Source: Flaccisagitta enflata
Taxonomy: Eukaryota; Chaetognatha; Sagittoidea; Aphragmophora
Assembly (NCBI GenBank): GCA_965153355.1
Contig: OZ231127.1
Span: forward strand, 98,332,001 to 98,396,000
Direction of reading: 5' to 3'
Length of the DNA stretch: 64,000 bases
The translations under genes were made by a program, and so were the position numbers. The notes below the pieces were generated by a model that was given only the letters and a program-made list of their open reading frames with translations, did no database searches and had not been told where the DNA came from. Positions 44,520 to 56,700 of the stretch are shown one piece after another (within the stretch, counting starts at the first letter, position 1; the number at the start of each line of letters is the position of its first letter).

Positions 44520-45520
44520 TTTTTATCGAAAATCAGACATAAACCAGTCCAAAACCAGACCCAAACCAGACTCAAACCAGACTCAAACCAGACTCAAACC
44601 AGACTCAAACCAGACTCAAACCAGAATGAAACCAGACCTAAACCAGACCTAAACCAGACCTAAACCAAATCTAAACCAGACCTAAACCAGACCTAAACCA
44701 GACCTAAACCAGATATAAATCAGACATGAACCAGTCTTAAACCAGGCTCAAGCCAGACTCAAGCCAGACTCAAACCAGACTCAAACCAGACTTAAACCAG
44801 ACTTAAACCAGACTTAAACCAGACTTAAACCAGATTAAAACCAGACTTAAACCAAATTTAAACCAGACTAAAACCAGACTTAAACCAAACTTAAACCAGA
44901 CTTAAACCAGACTCAAACCAGACCCAAACCAGCAGACTTAAACCAGCAGACTTAAACCAGCAGATTTAAACCAGCAGACTTAAACCAGCAGACTTAAACC
45001 AGCAGACATAAACCAACAGACTTAAACCAGAAGACTTAAACCAGCAGACCTAAACCAGCAGACTTAAACCAGCAGACTTAAACCAGCAGACTTAAACCAT
45101 CAGACCTTAACCAGCAGACTTAAACCAGCAGACTTAAACCAGCAGACTTAAACCAGCATACTTAAACCAGCGGACTTAAACCAGCAAGACCTAAACCAGC
45201 AAACTTAAACTAGCGGAGTTACACCAGCAGACTAAAACCAGCAGACTTAAACCAGCAGACTTAAACCTGCAGACTTAAACCAGCCAACTTAAACCAGCCG
45301 ACTTAAACCAGCAGACTTAAACCAGCAGACTTAACCAGCAGACCTAAACCAGCAGACCTAAACCAGCCGACCTAAACCAGCAGACCTAAATCAGCCGACT
45401 TAAACCAGCCAACCTAAACCAGCCAACTTAAACCAGCCAACTTAAACCAGCAAACTTAAACCAGCAGACTAAAACCAGCAAGACTTTAACCACCCCAGCA
45501 GACTGAAACCAGCAGACTTG
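44520..45520. repeat. 1-kb tandem array of AAACCAGACTT / AAACCAGCAGACTT
   Basis: 11-bp monomers dominate to about 44935 and 14-bp monomers (with an inserted CAG) after that, showing two expansion phases. Confidence 0.95.
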
Positions 45521-45524
45521 AAAT

Positions 45525-45750
45525 GACATAAATGACCAAAACATACCAAAAAACATAAATGACCAAAAAAATAAAACAAAAAACAAAAAACAAAAAGACA
45601 AAAAACCAAAAAAACCAAAAAAACCAAAAAACCCAAAAACATAAAAACAAAAAACAAAAAAATAAAAAACCAAAAACCAAAAACCAAAAATCAAAAATCA
45701 AAAATCAAAAATCAAAAACCAAAAACCAAAAACCAAAAACCAAAAACCAA
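45525..45750. repeat. (AAAAACC)n low complexity
   Basis: AAAACC/AAAATC units. Lys/Asn and Phe/Trp frames here are artefacts. Confidence 0.9.
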
Positions 45751-46476
45751 TAGTCGCAAAAGCGTTAGATGGTCAACGGTACCTGTTGCCCCTATGTGAG
45801 CTTATGTTGATGTGTGATGGTGAGAGGGGCAGCGGCCCTGAAGGGGCCGATGACTTATGCTTAGTAGGTTTTGAGGCTCTAGGCATGAATTTGAGCATCA
45901 ATTATAGATTTAAGTATCAAGGCAGTGATTTGAGCCTCATGGTTGTGATTTGAGCCTCAAGGCTGGGATTTGAGCCTTGAGGCTGGGATTTTAGCCTCGA
46001 CACAGAGATTTGAGATTCGAGGCCGGGATTTGAGTCTCAAGGGCGGGATTTGAGCCTCAAGGCCGGATTTGAGCCTCAAGGGCAGGATTTGAGCCTTGAG
46101 GCTGGAATTTGAGCCTCGAGGCTGGGATTTGAGCCTGGAGGCCGGGATTTGAGACTCGAGGCCGGGATTTGAACCTTGAGGCTGGGATTTGAGCCTCGAG
46201 ACAGGAATTTGAGCCTCGAGGCAGGAATTTGAGCCTCATGGCTGGGATTTGAGCCTCAAGGCTGGGATTTGAGCCTCAAGGCTGGGAATTGAGCCTCAAG
46301 GCTGGGATTTGGGCCTCAAGACTGGGATTTGGGCCTCAAGGCTGGGATTTGAGCCTCGAGGCAGGGGTTTGAGCCTCAAGAGGCGGGGACGGACGGAGGA
46401 GAAGGAGGAGGAGGAAAAGTTTCCCCTATGTGTGAAAGCATAGGTCATCGGCCCCTTCGGGGCCGCTGCCCAAAAA
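45751..46476. mobile_element. Family A element, complete
   Basis: Outer arm TAGTCGCAAAAGCGTTAGAT, inner arm GGGGCAGCGGCCCTGAAGGG, ~24 monomers, GGACGGAGGAGAAGGAGG, right arm to CGCTGCCCAAAAACC. Confidence 0.92.
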
Positions 46477-46478
46477 CC

Positions 46479-47057
46479 AAACCAGTCGCCCAAGGGCAAT
46501 ATGTGGTCAGTGATACCCGTTGCCCTGCTATGTATGTTGGTGATTGTAAGTGATGGGTAGCAGGACAGCGGCCCCGAAGGGAACAATGTCCTGTAGAACA
46601 CAGGGGGACTTTCATTCGTCCGCTCATCCTTGTGTGCAGATTTGAGCTTTGAGGCTGTGATTTGAGCTTCGAGGCAGGGATTTGAGCCTTGAGGTTGGGC
46701 TTTGAGCCCTTAGGCTGAGATTTGAGCCTTGAGGCTGGGATTTGAGCCTTGAGGTTGGCATTTGTGCCTTGAGGCTGGGATTTGAGTCTCGGGGCTGGGA
46801 TTTGAGCCTCGAGGCTGGGATTTGAGCCTCGAGGCTGGGATTTGAGCCTCGAGGCTGGGATTTGAGCCTCAAGGCTGGGATTTGAGCCTCAAAGCTGGGA
46901 TTTGAGCCTCGAGGCTGGGATTTGAGCCTTGAAGCTGAGATTTGAGTCTCAAGGCGGGGGGGGACGTACGCACGCACGCACGGACAGACGTACGAACGAA
47001 CGAAAGTCCCCCTGTGTTCTACAGGACATCGTCCCCTTCAGGGCCGCTGCCCAAAAA
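46479..47057. mobile_element. Family A element, complete
   Basis: Outer arm ACCAGTCGCCCAAGGGCAAT, ~16 monomers at 46636-46955, right arm to CGCTGCCCAAAAACC. It adjoins the previous copy after two to three bases. Confidence 0.92.
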
Positions 47058-47644
47058 CCAAAAAACATAAAAGACCAAAACATACCAAATAACCATGTTA
47101 AATGACCAAAAATGACCTGAAATGTTCCAAAATAAATTAAAACTATCTTAAATGCCCAAAAACGACTTAAATGAACAAAGTGACGTAAATGATCAAAAAT
47201 GACCAAAAATGTCTAAAAGCAACCAAAAATGACCAAAAACAACAAAAAAATGACTCAAAATAACTCCAGATGACCCAAATTGACCAAAAACGACGCGAAA
47301 AAGCAAAGTGTTACTAAAAACTACAAAAACCAAAAAATAACTTAGTGACTTAGTATGACTTAGAATGACTTAAAATAACTTAGAATGACTGAGAATGACT
47401 TAAAATGACTTAAAATAACATAAAATGACAAAAATGACAAAATGACTTAAGTGACTAAAATTAACTGAAAATGACTGAAAATGACTTAAAATGACTTAAA
47501 ATGACTTAAAATGACGTAAAATACCCTAAAATGACGTAAAACAACGAAAAAAAGCAGAGTGTTACGGACCAACCGACGGACGGAGCAACAAGCGGACCGA
47601 CATAGCGGGTTATAGAGTCGCGTGCACACGGTAGCGGCTCTTTC

Positions 47645-47746
<102 letters not shown>

Positions 47747-48068
47747 AACAGACAGACAGAGAGACAGACAGACAGACAAACAGAGAGTTAGAGAGAGAGA
47801 GAGAGAAAGAGACTGACAGCCAGAAAATGTTGAAAAGTCGAAAAAAAAAACAAAAACACAAAAAAAACAAAAAACAAAATACATTTAAAAGAAAGAGGCA
47901 GAGGAAAACAAAAAGATAGAATGACCGAACAATATAGACAAATTGATAGAGTGACAGAAGTATATATGTGCTTTCATAGTAGCAAATTAACTTACAAGCC
48001 TTAGTAAGTTCAGAGATTGAAATTGACAAATTGAACCCAATTAACTGATTTTTCACAAAGGTATGATA

Positions 48069-48601
48069 CAGTATATTTCAACTTGTTTGTAACATTATAC
48101 GACGACATAATAAGTAATGAAGATAACTTAATTCTGAAAAAAATACCTGAAAGGTTATTATATGGCATTTTATTCTAAACAATTCTCAAGGATTTTCTAT
48201 GAAAATTTGCTGCTTTTCACACCCTGAGGAGCTGTGGGTAAAATTATGCAAAAAGGTTATTTTACCCCTTATTTCAATAAATTACATCCATAGACGATTT
48301 TCTCTCTCTATTTTCATAAATGAAAAATATCTGGTATGAGAATCTCGAATTTCTTTCAAAATAATAGCAACAAAAGAAAACAATTTTTTCACATAACAAC
48401 GTGATGACTTACTTTGCAATGCATTATCTTTGGTTTATGATATGTTAAGGGGGTTAGATTTTTCAAAAAAAAATCACTGAAATGAATTAACATAAAAAGC
48501 AGAACTATTACCTATAAAAAGCTTTTTTCAGAATCAAATTATTTTTAGCACTTCTAGAGCTATGTCCTTGTATAATGTTACAAACGAGTTAAAACATACT
48601 G
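48069..48601. mobile_element. TIR element with ~42-bp ends, TA duplication
   Basis: CAGTATATTTCAACTTGTTT and on to about 48108 is repeated inverted at 48560-48601 with a few mismatches. TA at 48067-48068 and 48602-48603. 533 bp. Confidence 0.88.
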
Positions 48602-50130
48602 TAGAAATCATTATTTTTATTCAGTTTACAAGTAAGAACTACAATTCAGTTTCCGTTGGGAAACCAAATCTGTCGGACCCTAGTTAAGGGGTAGAAGTCC
48701 TAAAAAAACACTCCTACACCACTAGGTGCTAAGTCAATTGATCCTAGGTCATCCTATCCACATTTCCTGCATGGGTCAGGCAATTGAAAAATTTCCCGGT
48801 GTTTTACCCCTCTTTTATTGGAGTGAAAATGATGAGTAAGCATTCCTCTGCTTTGTGTCTTTCTCTCTCTCTGTATCTGTCTTGGACTCCCTCTCTCTGT
48901 CTGTCACTAACTTTTCCTGCGACATTCCCGTAGTGTCCACCATTTATATGTTTATCTCTTGGCTGCTGACTTCTTGTATCTCCGCTGCCCTAGACCACCC
49001 CCCTCCGTCTCCCCTGCCTTACAACCTTCCCCCCTTGCATCTCCCCACCTTGCACCTCCCCCGCCCTAAGTTTTGAAACTACAAAAAAATTGTAGGTTTC
49101 AAACTGCAAAGAATTTAATTAATGCATGTGCAAAAAATTGAAGTTTTGAAACTGCAAAAAAATGAAGTTAATAAACGTCTATTCCATATTTCATAATTTT
49201 ACTGCCACCTTTTCCTTGCTCCAAAAGGGTAAAAAATAGCTGACTTTAGGTGAGAAAAAATGATATTTTAGACATGTTCTCAAAAGCCTTTTTCATGCAG
49301 TTTTGATACACCCAAAAAAGCTGTTTTAAAACAGCAAGTATGCCTGCGTTTTGAAACCCCAAATAACTGCCACTTAAGGACATTGTTGTATGCATAAATG
49401 TTTTTTTGGTCGTTCTCTCTCATACTCAACTCAACTCTTGCACACTAGAAGTTTTGATACGTCATTCCCCTATATGGGACGATAACACAATAAGAACGCC
49501 AACAAAATACCTGGCCCTACAACCCTCTTTACACTAATATTTTCTATCAGTTTTCTTTCTTTCTTTCTCTACTTGACTATCTTGATCATTTTTTGAGCAT
49601 CAAAAAAAGATGATATTTTTTTTTGTGGCGACTTGACCGCGTGTCTAGACTTCTTGTCTTCTTTCTTTCTATCTTTTTATCTTTCTATCTTTCTATCAAT
49701 CTATCTTTCTTTCTTTCTCTTTTTCTTTGTTTCACCTTTTTCATTTCGTCTTTAGCGCGAGCATGCATCTCCGCACAAACAGCACATAAAAGAGACATTT
49801 ATATTTATGTTTGTGTGTTTATAGGAAAGCCTGAAAAGGGCAGTCGCCGTTTTAATTGTTATTTTTCAATTTAAAGAATAACTACACAAAAGATATCGTA
49901 GCAATTAGACTAGATGTGAAGGAGTAAAAGGCTGCCTAAATGATTTGATGTGAAGTGCCGCATGCTAAAATATAAAAGGAATTGTGCATGGTTTATTTGT
50001 GTTATTATCAAATCTTCAAAACCCCTTAACTGCCAAAAAATTCTACTGAAAGATATAAAGAAATAATGTCATCATATTTGGACAACAGGAGTTAGCGCTC
50101 AATAGTCACCCTAGAAAAAACTCGATAATT
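48602..50130. other. Intergenic, AT-rich; no gene seen
   Basis: CT-rich patch at 48850-48910, C-rich at 48990-49070, repeated GTTTTGAAACTGCAAAAAA near 49080 and 49140, and TTTC/TATC units at 49655-49735. Confidence 0.5.
49992..49997 (-). terminator. Candidate polyadenylation signal for spermine synthase
   Basis: AATAAA on the minus strand, about 135 bp after the stop codon at 50131. Confidence 0.4.
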
Positions 50131-50469
50131 TTACGACCCATTACCAGCTAGCTTAGAAGGGCCAGACACTTCATAAAGCAAATACTCCTCCATGAAAGAA
50201 GGCACAAAGACCTTTCTTGAGGTAAAATTGAGTCCCAGCGCTGCGACATTGGCTTGGAAGCCGGAGTGATAGTCGACGGCGCTGACGCAATTGCCTCGCG
50301 CCAAATACTTGCCGCTGTCAGGGCGCATCACTTCTAAACACAATTCCAGGATCTTGTTTGACGTAGCAAAATCGTAATGGTGACCTTGAACAGGTTCTCC
50401 ATCGGATATTCCAGATATTCCAGATGTTTCCACTGGATATTCCGTCAAGTCGTTGATGACAAAATCCAC
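50131..50469 (-). CDS. SMS: Spermine synthase exon 7 with stop
   Basis: Acceptor TTGAACAG|GTG, then [12 protein letters not shown] (catalytic Asp), [26 protein letters not shown] and a TAA at 50131. The C-terminus is about ten residues longer than in the human enzyme. Confidence 0.97.
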   Translation of the reverse strand: MDFVINDLTEYPVETSGISGISDGEPVQGHHYDFATSNKILELCLEVMRPDSGKYLARGNCVSAVDYHSGFQANVAALGLNFTSRKVFVPSFMEEYLLYEVSGPSKLAGNGS

Positions 50470-50688
50470 CTGTTCAAGTTGCTATGTTGGTGGGAGACCA
50501 CTATGGACATGTGGGCAGAAAACTGTATATTTTCGACTCTACAATAATGTGACTGTCCCTCTATCCGCCAGTCCATCCATCTGTTCAACAAAGAAGAATA
50601 GAGGGTTACCAGTAAAGGCGGCTCTCACCGACCGAAAAAAATTGTAAGATTGTTTTTGTTTTTTTCAATTTCTTCTCTTCCGTCTCTG

Positions 50689-50735
<47 letters not shown>

Positions 50736-53702
50736 TTATTGAGCACCAGGATGGAGCACCAAAAATTGTAATACTACATAATTTTTAAGTCACACGCTAC
50801 ACGACTTTATACCCCGCTTTGTCCATCTGTCAGTTGGTTGGTCAGTCAGTTGGTCAGTCAGTTGTTCAGTCTTAATAGTGAATCAATGTCTATTGAACTC
50901 ATTTTTGTTGTTACATGGGGCCCAAAATTGAGATTGATGAAAAATGCAGAAAATGTGAAAAAATGAAAAAAAGATTAAAAGATTCATAGCGCCTCATAGC
51001 GCCTAAAGTTTTGGTCCGACAGTGCCATGCTTTTTTCCAGAAGGTGAAAAAAGTGCCCTCTTTCACCCTGTACCAATTTCAACCCCAGCCCAAGGCCGAT
51101 GCCCCAACTTCCCCAAATTGGCCCAAGCGAAAAAGGGAAACATTAATTCCTACCCCAGGACTCAAAAAATTGAAAAACGTTTTTTGATTTTTTTCCCAAA
51201 TGATAACTGCCTCCTATTCTTTCTTCCATAAGACAGGGGGTGTTTGGGTAGATGGTTACAGGGACGTAACACCCCTGACAAAATTAGGCGAACTGGGGTT
51301 GAATTTCATGTATTTGAGTCTGACAAAGTGATTTAAATGGTACTTTGGGATATGTACATATGGATTAGCCATTCTATGATAACAGACAGATCCACTTTGT
51401 CCATTTTAACCAAATTTCTTAATGCAAAATTCTTTTCAGCCTCAAGGGCTGCCCCTGCCCATTCCTTGGACCTGCTCTCTCAATTCCATCTATAGAATGA
51501 GTTTTCAGCCATCAAAGACAAAGAAATTGGGTACAGACCGCGAAAAACCGCTACAAGTATGTGCCATCTTTGTGTAAAAATATTTATGGGAAAATTGGTC
51601 ACAATCTGATTTGCCATTTCTGACTTATCACCTTCTCACCCTTATACTAGTGACTAATCCCTGTATGCTGCTCTACTATGTCAAAATATGATATTTTAAC
51701 TATCTCTATGCCAAATCTTGCAGAGCTTGGGCCAATATTTCACCCTTTAAGGCATATGTTCCCAGTTCGCTTAATTTTGTCAGGGGTGTTATATAGTCCC
51801 ACAATCTTTGATTCAATCCTCCCCCGCCCCCGCCTTTGATTTTCTTCCCTGCATTGCATTACATTGTGAAATCTCTTTCCCATAAAGCAATGAAACTGAA
51901 TTTAAGGATAAGATTGTGTTCTACTAATTAGTTTTTATGATTTGGTAATGGCAAAAGTATTGTTTTCCCCAAATTTTTTTTCTCCCATTGAATTCCTTCC
52001 CCATCTCCAAACCCTTTGATTAATCCTCTCCCCCCCACACTGGGAGGGGGAATATGGAACTATATACAGGGCTGGATGGTAATCAACAGGGCCAGATACA
52101 TGGCTGCCCCAGTCATGTGTGGGTGGGTAGGGGCCGTAAAAGGGCAGGAGTGGTGAGGCCAAAAACCTCAAAAACACAAAAAAAGTAAAGTGTGACTAAC
52201 GGTCCAACGGACGGAGCGACAAAGCAAGATCTAGAGTCGCGTAGCACGCGACTAAAAAGTATATCATTTCTTGTTTTAACTTATCATTCCCACTTCCCAG
52301 ACACTTTAACTTAATCCGTTTCGCATTACCTTCATTCCCCTTGTGGCAAAGTCTTTCAACACTTTAACACAATCCTCCAGCACAATCCTGTAATTGGCCC
52401 CCTCGTACTGGTCCAATGCGTTGTAACACACACCACGCAAGTGCTTTTTGCACACCTTGATCACATCTTCGTCAATCTGTCAAGGAAAATATTATGTTCT
52501 TTATCTTTTGAATTGACTATTAGCTCTACTACTTGACTAAAAACAAAGCCGCACTTTTATAAAGCAAATTGTTATATTAAATTTCAAAATAAGTAATTAA
52601 AATCTTAGACCGTTAGAAAATTCTTGAAAAGATCTTTCATTGGGCTCCAATCTGGCAATTCTAGCTTTATTAGTTTAGAAATGGCGTAAGAATAAGTGAA
52701 AACATTGCCATTATCAGTTTGCAATCCCATTGAAAAATGGACATTCTTAAAAGTTAAAACATAACTTTGACAAGCTCTAGCTACTAAACCATTTGAGATA
52801 CAGATCTGGGATTGGTCTAGAATGAAAGAAAATTCCAAAATCTTCAAAATTACTTCAACAGAAAAATGTTCAGGCGATTCTTTTTTCTTCCTCATCAACT
52901 CAAAATTGTGTGCGGCTTTTTTTTTAGTCGTGTAGTGCATACACATTGAATGAATGAATGAATGAATTTTTATTCGTAGCAAACAGAAATACACAAAGAC
53001 TGTAGCAAGGGAAAGTGAAACTTTTGAGTCCGTTTTCCCTGACTGACACAGACTTGAAAATAAAATACAGTCTTGAAAATAAAATATTTTCTTTCGGCAA
53101 ATTCTCCCAAAAAATTCATTGAATACAGAAGCAAGGGAAAATCCACATTTTCATTGCTAATTGTCAATTGCTGATTCTGTTATGTTCCTTGTTACACTTT
53201 CTTGCCTCGGCCATGGTGATGAATTTCGGCTTTTCTTTCAACAATTCATACAGGATTCCACCATCGCCTCCTCCCAGAATAAGGACTTCTTTGTCTCGGT
53301 AATCCTCTCGGTGCAAATCTTGCTTGGTTCCCACGCCGCACAAGACTGAAGTGTAAATCAAGTCGCTTTCTGCGGGGAAGTTTTATGAGGGTGCAGTTAA
53401 ACATCAACAATGACGTAAAAATCAAAATCATAATGGGCAGTTGAATCAAAATAAAACAAACTTAGCCAAGACACGGTAGGGTAACATGCTGTGCTCGAAA
53501 TTTTATTTAAACGCCTGTACAATAGATTGTTATTCCTCCCTCTTTGTATTACTTCAAAACCCAAGGTACTTAATATAACATAATGTAATATAAAGTATAG
53601 CAACAAAAGCAGACCCCTGAGAGTCCATGGTAAATGGTTGCTATCCCTACACAAACAGTAAACGTAAAAATATGGAACGTTTCACGAATTTGCGTGTCAT
53701 CC

Positions 53703-53742
<40 letters not shown>

Positions 53743-56700
53743 TGAACAAGTCTTTACAACTCTAGTCCCAACCTGTAAATTCAATTGTAAAATTGGTCCC
53801 CATTTGTCCCAGTAAGATTAGTTGGTACCATTTTCCACGGCCACTAACATCCCTTTCAAAATTAAACGAACTGGGAAAGTGATCCAAATTCAGAGTAAAA
53901 ATGCATTGGGAGTGGTGTTGCCCTGGTTGTAAACTATACCAAAAATGTGATGGAAGATTTTGACTAATTTTGACAAGAAATCTTTTTATGAAGAATCATC
54001 AAAAACTTGTTTATAGTTGCGGACGCGCAACTCTATATGATGCTATGTCCATCCATCTGTCCGTCTATCTGTCTATCAGTCTGTTGGTCCGTCTGTCCTT
54101 ACGTCGGTCCATAATGATGGAGTTCAAAAATGTGAAAACACGCATTTCCCGCCTTGTTTCCACATGAGTGCCATGAGTGCCATGAGTGCCATGAGTGCCA
54201 TTCTTGAGTTGTAATATAATTATCAATTAACAATAATGCATTAGGAAGAAGGGACAGCCCCTCAAATTGCCTGAATCCCCTGACAAATAGGTTGGTTCTA
54301 TCGGTAAATTTGAAACTTCCATCAAAAATAATGCAGATATATATTCAGAAATACAGGGAATACCCCGCCTACCGGGACGAAAGAAAACGACATATCTCTG
54401 CATCTAGAAATGATGGATCAATTCTGAAAACAGTTCAAAAGAGAGCTTTAGCCCCGATTTTGTTATCTATAAACTTTGACATGGTGAGACCAATACTTTG
54501 GCCGCAGTACTACTTTGTATGTAAATCATGAAATCTGAAATTGCAAAAATTCACGATTGTGATGTTTTACCAACACATTTTCATTCTCTTGCCAAATCTG
54601 GACGAATCGAGCTACTATGCTGGGATTGGTCTTGAATGATAGATTATTCGATGTAGTTTAATACTCCACCATTCATTTTGCCTACATTTAACATTTTTTG
54701 AAAATTTACCCTAGTTTCACGATAAAAAAGTTGGATTTTTTTTTTGTCAATTGAGGGAAAAATATCAACGATAGCGACCTTGATATTAGTTTTTAAAGCG
54801 TTTTTATAAAACTTGATTGATTGCCCATTCAATAAAGGACAAATACAAGTTTTTTATCCAATCTTTGCTGCAATGGTCCACAATGAAAGTTTAAAACTAA
54901 AGTACTTTGCAAACTTTTGGAAGAAATTACAAGAAATTTGTCAAATTTGCGCTTTTTGGGCAGCTGCCCCGAAGGGGACGAAGTCCTGTAGAACACAGGG
55001 GGACTTTCATTCGTCCGTCCATCCGTCCATTCGTTCCTCTGTCCCCCCCTTCATCAGGCCCCTCAGGCCTAAAATCCAGCCTCTCAGGCCTCAAATCAAG
55101 CCTCTCAGGCCTCAAATCCAGCCTCTCAGGCCTCAAATCCAGCCTCTCAGGCCTCAAATTCAGCCTCTCAGACCTCGAATCCAGCCTCTCAGGCCCTAAA
55201 TCCAGCCTCTCAGGCCTCAAATCTAGCCTCTCAGGCCTTAAATCCAGCCTCTCAGGCTTCAAATCCAGCCCCTCAGGCTTCAAATACAGCCTCTCAGGCC
55301 TCAAATTCAAATTCTCAGACCTCAAATTAGCTATATTGCCCTGAGGCTTCAAATCGGTCCTCTGACCTTTCAAGCCTTAATCCAGCTCAAGTCAGCCCTC
55401 TCAAGCTTCCAATTGACATTCCAAGGCCTTACATCAGCCTTCCAAGACCTCATTTTAGGCTCTTGAAGGCTTTCAGTCAGCCCTCTATAGCATCTCATCC
55501 ACTTTTTCAGGCAGGACGAACAAAAGTCCCCCTGTGTTCTACAGGACTTCGTCCCCTTCGGGGCCGCTGCCCTGCTTCCCCTTACTCCAATTCACAATCA
55601 CTCAAAGCAGGGCAACGGGAATCGCTGACCACATATTGCCCTTGGGCGACCTGTTTTCCATCTTTTCATGTACTTTCAGTGTACTATTCAGTTCTAATTT
55701 TTCTTGATGATATAAAATCGGTTTAAAAGATCTCTTAGAATCTGTTTTCAAATCATTTTTTTCATTTTTGGAAGAGAAAATACGTCGTTTTCTTTTGTCC
55801 CGGTTGGCGCGGTATTCCCTGTACCGATGTAAATCAAAAAAGAAACTATGAGTCATTGGTTGATTTTCTTTAGACAAATTTTGTAAAACCCTGCTTTAAA
55901 TTGCATTTATCAAGGTTACCTTAACACTTAAAGTCTTCATAAGTAGTTCATAAACCATTTACAGACTTGCTCTGATCCCAGTTTGGCTAATTACGAGAGG
56001 GGTGTTACCGCCTATCCCACATTCCTTACCAGCAATCATGACATCATCATCAAGAAGCAACACATGTCCATTCGACGGAGAATTGACAATTTTGATGTTT
56101 TGAAAAGGTGAGTTAACTTGGCAGATGATCTGGTCCCAGTCGGCTTCGAGCAAACGATGATCTGTTGTCACCTGGTATGGCCATACTGGCGGTCCTCGGC
56201 GAATGCCTAAGAGCGTGTTTCTAGTGAAGATGAAAAACGTGTTTGTTCCCGTGAAACGCGATCACAGCGTGAACACATATTCAAGAATTTCAACTGTCCC
56301 ACGAGGGAGTGAGCGAAGTGAGTGAGCGAACCCATGAACAGAGCGAGCGAGCGAAGCAAGTGGAGTGCAGCGGAGCGCTGCGGAGCAGGTGAGTGGAGTA
56401 AGCGGTGCAAGCGAACGAACGTAGCGAGAGACCGAGTGGCCCATTCATAACGCGATTGTCTCTGACTAGAAACGCCCCCTGAGTGAAGCAATTTCAATAC
56501 AATTGGTCTACATACGGACGCAAAATAGAACGTGATGAGGTGCCAAAAGCAAAAAAAAATTAGCACCCCCCCTACAGCTAACTAGGCTGAATGAACTTTT
56601 TTTTTTGAAAGTTGATTTAAGTGACTAAGGGAATTACAAATGGCGTCATCATAGCGATTTTTGAGATTGTAACTAAAACCTTGCGATTTATCACTTTTAC

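Larger units (their letters stand above)
44450..47630 (+). mobile_element. Very large family B composite with two family A insertions
   Basis: B start AACAAGGCCAACACCTATAA at 44450. An 11-14 bp array (44520-45520), AAACC/AATGACC units to 45750, two family A elements (45751-47057), more AATGACNNAAA units, and a B end (GGACCAACC...TATAGAGTCGCGTGCACACG) at about 47550-47630 follow. The terminal CTAAAAA is lost. Confidence 0.7.
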
